This document shows positions 6,351-8,698 of a DNA stretch of 8,698 bases, in pieces; the first letter of the stretch is position 1; every line of letters begins with the position of its first letter. The position numbers were made by a program, and so were the translations under genes. Below the pieces are notes generated by a model that had not been told where the DNA came from, made no database searches, and saw only the letters and a list, made by a program, of their open reading frames with translations. This stretch comes from Alphaproteobacteria bacterium. Lineage in GTDB: Bacteria > Pseudomonadota > Alphaproteobacteria > Sphingomonadales > Sphingomonadaceae. The stretch spans positions 1 through 8,698 of the forward strand of contig JAHJSJ010000051.1 in the NCBI GenBank assembly GCA_018830415.1, read 5' to 3'.

Positions 6351-7766
6351 TCAACTTCTGGCGGCGGGCGGGGCAAAGGCCAGCGCGGCACGGCGCATCA
6401 ATTCGCCTGCGTCGGCAAGTTCGGGGAAATGTTCCAGCGCCGCGCGCAGATGATCGCGGGCCTGCGGGCTGATGACCCCGGTGCAGCAGGCGTCAAACTT
6501 GGCCCAGTATTGCGCCCAGTCGAACGGCGCGGCCTTGCTGCCCAGCGGCCATTCATGGACCGAGGCAAAGCGCCGCCCATCCTTGAGGGTAATGTGAACC
6601 TCGGTGGGGAATTCGCCCTCCAGCTTATCGACCGGGTGGCGGTGGATGATCGGGAACAGGCGGCGCACATCCGCGCCCATCACCCGTTCGGGCGTGAAAT
6701 CCGCCAACGTGCAATCCCCCCGCGCAAGGATGCAGCCGACCGCATATTCCGCGGAAAACTTCGCTTCCAGCGGGGTTTGCGGATCGGTGTAGAACACATT
6801 GTTGAAATGCACGCGCGGCATATGCAGATCCACGCTGGCCACGTCGCCGCCGCCGAAGCCATGCGCCTGCATCAATTGCTGCACCCCATCCATCGCGCGG
6901 TGGATCGCGCCGCAGGTGGGGAAGCGTTTCACCCGGAACTTGTGCGCGGTGATCAGCAGCGGATCGCCCACGCTGTCCAGTTCAAACCGCAGGTTCTGGC
7001 CATGTTCGATATGGGTGATGGAATCGCGCAATTCTTCGTAATCCGGCCCTACCATCAGCCGGTTCATGCCGGTTTGCCCGTCCAGCGTATCGCGCCCGGC
7101 GGTGATCCCGGCGCGCGCCATGCTGGCCGCCATGATCCCGCCCTTGGCCGCCAGCCCGGCGTGAACCGGCTTCATCTCGGTGCCGAACTGGCTCATGAAG
7201 CCCGATGACATGCTGGTGGCGATGGACAGCGCGCGCGCGCAGGCGGCGGCGTCAAGTTTCAGCAGGCGGCAAACCGCCGCCGTCGCCCCCATCACCCCGA
7301 CGGTCGCCGTGGCGTGCCAGCCCCGATTGCGGTGGGTGGGGTTCAGTCCTTGGCCGATCCGCCCAAGGATTTGCAGCCCGACAATATAGGCATCAATGCA
7401 GGCCGCGCCCGAAAGCCGTTCCTGCTCGGCAATCGCCATGATCGCGGGCAGCAGCACGGTGGTGGGGTGGGCCTTGGGCGGATCGAAATTGTCATCGAAA
7501 TCGAGCACATGGGCGATCGTGCCATTGACCATCGCGGCCCACGGCGCAGCCAGCATCTGCGGCTGACCGATCACGCTGCACGGCCCGCTGCCCCACGGGG
7601 CAAGCGCGGCGAACAATTTGTGCGCGGCCGGTTCAACCGCGCCCGGCACCATCACCGCCAGCGTATCGACAAATTCGCGGTGCGCCCAGTCGCGCGCGTC
7701 GTCAGGCCAGCGATCCGGCACGTCCGCAATCCATGCGCCATAGATTTCCAGCGGATTGGTGTTCAC
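6351..7766 (-). CDS. MmgE/PrpD family protein
   Basis: Member of the MmgE/PrpD superfamily, which includes 2-methylcitrate dehydratase and cis-aconitate decarboxylase. Such enzymes dehydrate or decarboxylate small tricarboxylic or hydroxy acids in the cytosol. The 471 residues match the usual length of about 450-490. Visible blocks: AHVLDFDDNFDPPKAHPTTVLLPA (85-108; conserved Asp/His region), GWHATATVGVMGATAA (149-164), MKPVHAGLAAKGGIMAASMA (198-217) and KRFPTCGAIHRAMDG (280-294), the family's K-x-P/F-x-C-x-x-x-H segment. The start is taken as GTG at 7766 with AAGG eight bases upstream; it begins 20-30 residues before the first conserved region. The open frame continues upstream to 8066, but that part overlaps the divergent acyl-CoA dehydrogenase and has no family-like sequence. 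It leads a likely operon with the nucleotidyltransferase. No prpB or prpC is nearby, so 2-methylcitrate dehydratase activity cannot be assumed. Confidence 0.87.
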   Translation of the reverse strand: MNTNPLEIYGAWIADVPDRWPDDARDWAHREFVDTLAVMVPGAVEPAAHKLFAALAPWGSGPCSVIGQPQMLAAPWAAMVNGTIAHVLDFDDNFDPPKAHPTTVLLPAIMAIAEQERLSGAACIDAYIVGLQILGRIGQGLNPTHRNRGWHATATVGVMGATAAVCRLLKLDAAACARALSIATSMSSGFMSQFGTEMKPVHAGLAAKGGIMAASMARAGITAGRDTLDGQTGMNRLMVGPDYEELRDSITHIEHGQNLRFELDSVGDPLLITAHKFRVKRFPTCGAIHRAMDGVQQLMQAHGFGGGDVASVDLHMPRVHFNNVFYTDPQTPLEAKFSAEYAVGCILARGDCTLADFTPERVMGADVRRLFPIIHRHPVDKLEGEFPTEVHITLKDGRRFASVHEWPLGSKAAPFDWAQYWAKFDACCTGVISPQARDHLRAALEHFPELADAGELMRRAALAFAPPAARS

Positions 7767-8013
7767 GTTGTTCGCCTTGCCCGTTTGCAGCGCCGATAGC
7801 TTTGCCCCGGTGATTGCACAAGCATTGCGCGGGCGCGGGCCAAGTTTGTGCGGCCCATGATGATCGCCAAATGCCCAAGGGCCGCCCCGCCGCCCAAACC
7901 CCCTTCCTGCGCCGCCGGCTTTTTTCATCGCCGGGCAAACCTGCGGGTGACACGCGCCGGATTGTGTGTTGTCTGGGGCAGAGCATCCAGCCACAACTGG
8001 GGACATACCGCCA
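7767..8013. promoter_or_regulatory. Divergent intergenic region between mmgE and the acyl-CoA dehydrogenase
   Basis: This 247-bp stretch between two divergent genes has no convincing gene; short open frames crossing it look like GC-driven shadows. For the minus strand, TTGTGC (7821-7816) and TATCGG (7798-7793) are separated by 17 bases and would start a transcript about 20 bases ahead of the GTG at 7766. A second TTGTGC faces the other way at 7846-7851, making a 6-bp inverted repeat with a 24-base spacer, but no good -10 follows it. CCGGC (7915-7919) and GCCGG (7930-7934) flank a T-rich loop. GGGGA at 7999-8003 is a possible ribosome site for the gene at 8014. Confidence 0.4.
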
Positions 8014-8698
8014 ATGCATTTCGAACTGAGCCACGAACACACCATGTTGAAAGATCTGGTCGGCAAGTTTGTGCGCGACCAGTTGATACCGCTCGAATCC
8101 AGCGTGCTGGCGCGCGAATCTGCCGGGCAGGGCAGCTATCTCAACCCCGATGAAACCGCGGCGGTTGATGCGGTGTCGCGCGAACTCGGCTTGTGGGGGC
8201 TGGACGCGCCCGAAGAAGACGGCGGGATGAACCTGCCGATGGTGGCGATGGTCGGCGTGAACGAGGAATTGGGCCGCACCGCTGTGCCCTATACCCTGCC
8301 GCCCGATTCCCCCAACCTTAGGATGCTGATGGTCGCCGCCGATGAACGCCAGCGCGCCGCCTATCTGGAACCCTATGTGCGCGGCGAGACGATCTCTGCC
8401 ATCGGCATTTCCGAACCCGGCGCGGGGGCCGATCCGGCGGGCATGACCACCTTGGCGGTTGAGGACGGCGATGACTGGATCATCAATGGCCGCAAGATCT
8501 GGATTACCCGCGCGGCAGAGGCGGATTTCACCATCCTGATGGCGGTGACTGATCGCAATCCGGCGGGGCGCAACGCGATGTCGGCCTTTCTGGTGGACCG
8601 CGACACCCCCGGCTTCAACGTGCTGCGCAAAATCCCGATGATCGATGGCACCGCCACCTATGAAATCGTGCTGGAGGATTGCCGCGTGCCGGGGTGGA
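8014..8698 (+). CDS. Acyl-CoA dehydrogenase family protein (3' end missing)
   Basis: FAD-dependent acyl-CoA dehydrogenase, forming a trans-2,3 double bond in an acyl-CoA and passing electrons to electron-transfer flavoprotein. The frame is open for 228 residues from ATG 8014 to the window edge, about 60 percent of a typical 380-400 residue protein. Seen: an N-terminal helical domain with a KFVRDQLIPLES segment (18-29), GLWGLDAPEEDGG (59-71), ELGRTAVPY (85-93), the FAD-binding ISEPGAGADPAGM (132-144; the family's TEPGAGSD block), INGRKIWITRAAEADF (157-172; the NGxKxWIT block), and AFLVDRDTPGF in the beta domain. The usual C-terminal catalytic Glu and the CoA-binding helices lie beyond the edge, so chain-length class cannot be judged. 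The start is supported by GGGGA about ten bases upstream. It is divergent from the MmgE/PrpD gene, suggesting shared control of an acyl-CoA or organic-acid pathway. Family identification is firm; substrate unknown. Confidence 0.9.
   Translation, partial: MHFELSHEHTMLKDLVGKFVRDQLIPLESSVLARESAGQGSYLNPDETAAVDAVSRELGLWGLDAPEEDGGMNLPMVAMVGVNEELGRTAVPYTLPPDSPNLRMLMVAADERQRAAYLEPYVRGETISAIGISEPGAGADPAGMTTLAVEDGDDWIINGRKIWITRAAEADFTILMAVTDRNPAGRNAMSAFLVDRDTPGFNVLRKIPMIDGTATYEIVLEDCRVPGW

Noticed and set aside
5949..7208. Long plus-strand open frame of 419 codons opposite the nucleotidyltransferase and mmgE
   Set aside because: It spans the junction of two real minus-strand genes and its protein is arginine/alanine-rich without motifs, so it is a GC shadow.
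7915..7934. CCGGC - T-rich loop - GCCGG as an intrinsic terminator
   Set aside because: The T run is inside the loop rather than after the stem, and it lies between divergent genes where no terminator is expected.
7767..8066. N-terminal extension of the MmgE/PrpD frame to 8066
   Set aside because: It would overlap the acyl-CoA dehydrogenase start and has no family similarity; GTG at 7766 has a good ribosome site.
7814..8153. Small open frames (71 and 101 codons) in the divergent region
   Set aside because: They have no ribosome site or recognisable sequence, and they run into the acyl-CoA dehydrogenase in another frame.

Overview
The window is GC-rich and densely coding, and it reads like a chromosomal segment of an alphaproteobacterium, probably Sphingomonadales (Sphingomonas, Novosphingobium or Erythrobacter-like). 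The lineage is inferred from protein style (BamD, GabD, the sulfotransferase and the MobA-like nucleotidyltransferase), codon bias and free use of GTG/TTG starts; there is no rRNA or other marker to confirm it. I see no mobile element, tRNA, rRNA or CRISPR array. || Layout: (1) 2-583 (+) is the C-terminal two thirds of BamD, an outer-membrane assembly lipoprotein, entering from the left edge. (2) 601-2058 (-) is a GabD-type succinate-semialdehyde dehydrogenase, convergent with bamD across only 17 bp. (3) 2059-2199 is a divergent promoter region with an inverted repeat. (4) 2200-5501 (+) is a compact three-gene run: a PAPS-type sulfotransferase, a family 2 glycosyltransferase and a TviB-type UDP-N-acetylhexosamine 6-dehydrogenase. 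(5) 5489-7766 (-) is a two-gene run, transcribed as an MmgE/PrpD protein followed by a MobA-like nucleotidyltransferase. The latter overlaps the tviB end tail to tail by 13 bp, inside a strong hairpin. (6) 7767-8013 is a second divergent control region. (7) 8014-8698 (+) is the N-terminal half of an acyl-CoA dehydrogenase that runs off the right edge. || How the genes may work together: the sulfotransferase, glycosyltransferase and nucleotide-sugar dehydrogenase plausibly make or decorate a surface glycan containing N-acetylhexosaminuronic acid, possibly sulfated. This is inferred from family membership and tight spacing; the acceptor is unknown. The MmgE/PrpD protein and the acyl-CoA dehydrogenase face away from a shared control region and suggest acyl-CoA or organic-acid catabolism. 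GabD feeds succinate semialdehyde into the TCA cycle. The nucleotidyltransferase lies between the glycan and catabolic blocks and could belong to either. || The least ordinary features are the palindrome carrying both convergent stop codons (5481-5509), the compact sulfotransferase-GT2-TviB module, the GT2 lacking the usual acidic catalytic-base motif, and the 12-bp in-frame repeat in the gabD N-terminus. I did not find a clearly new defence or mobile system.
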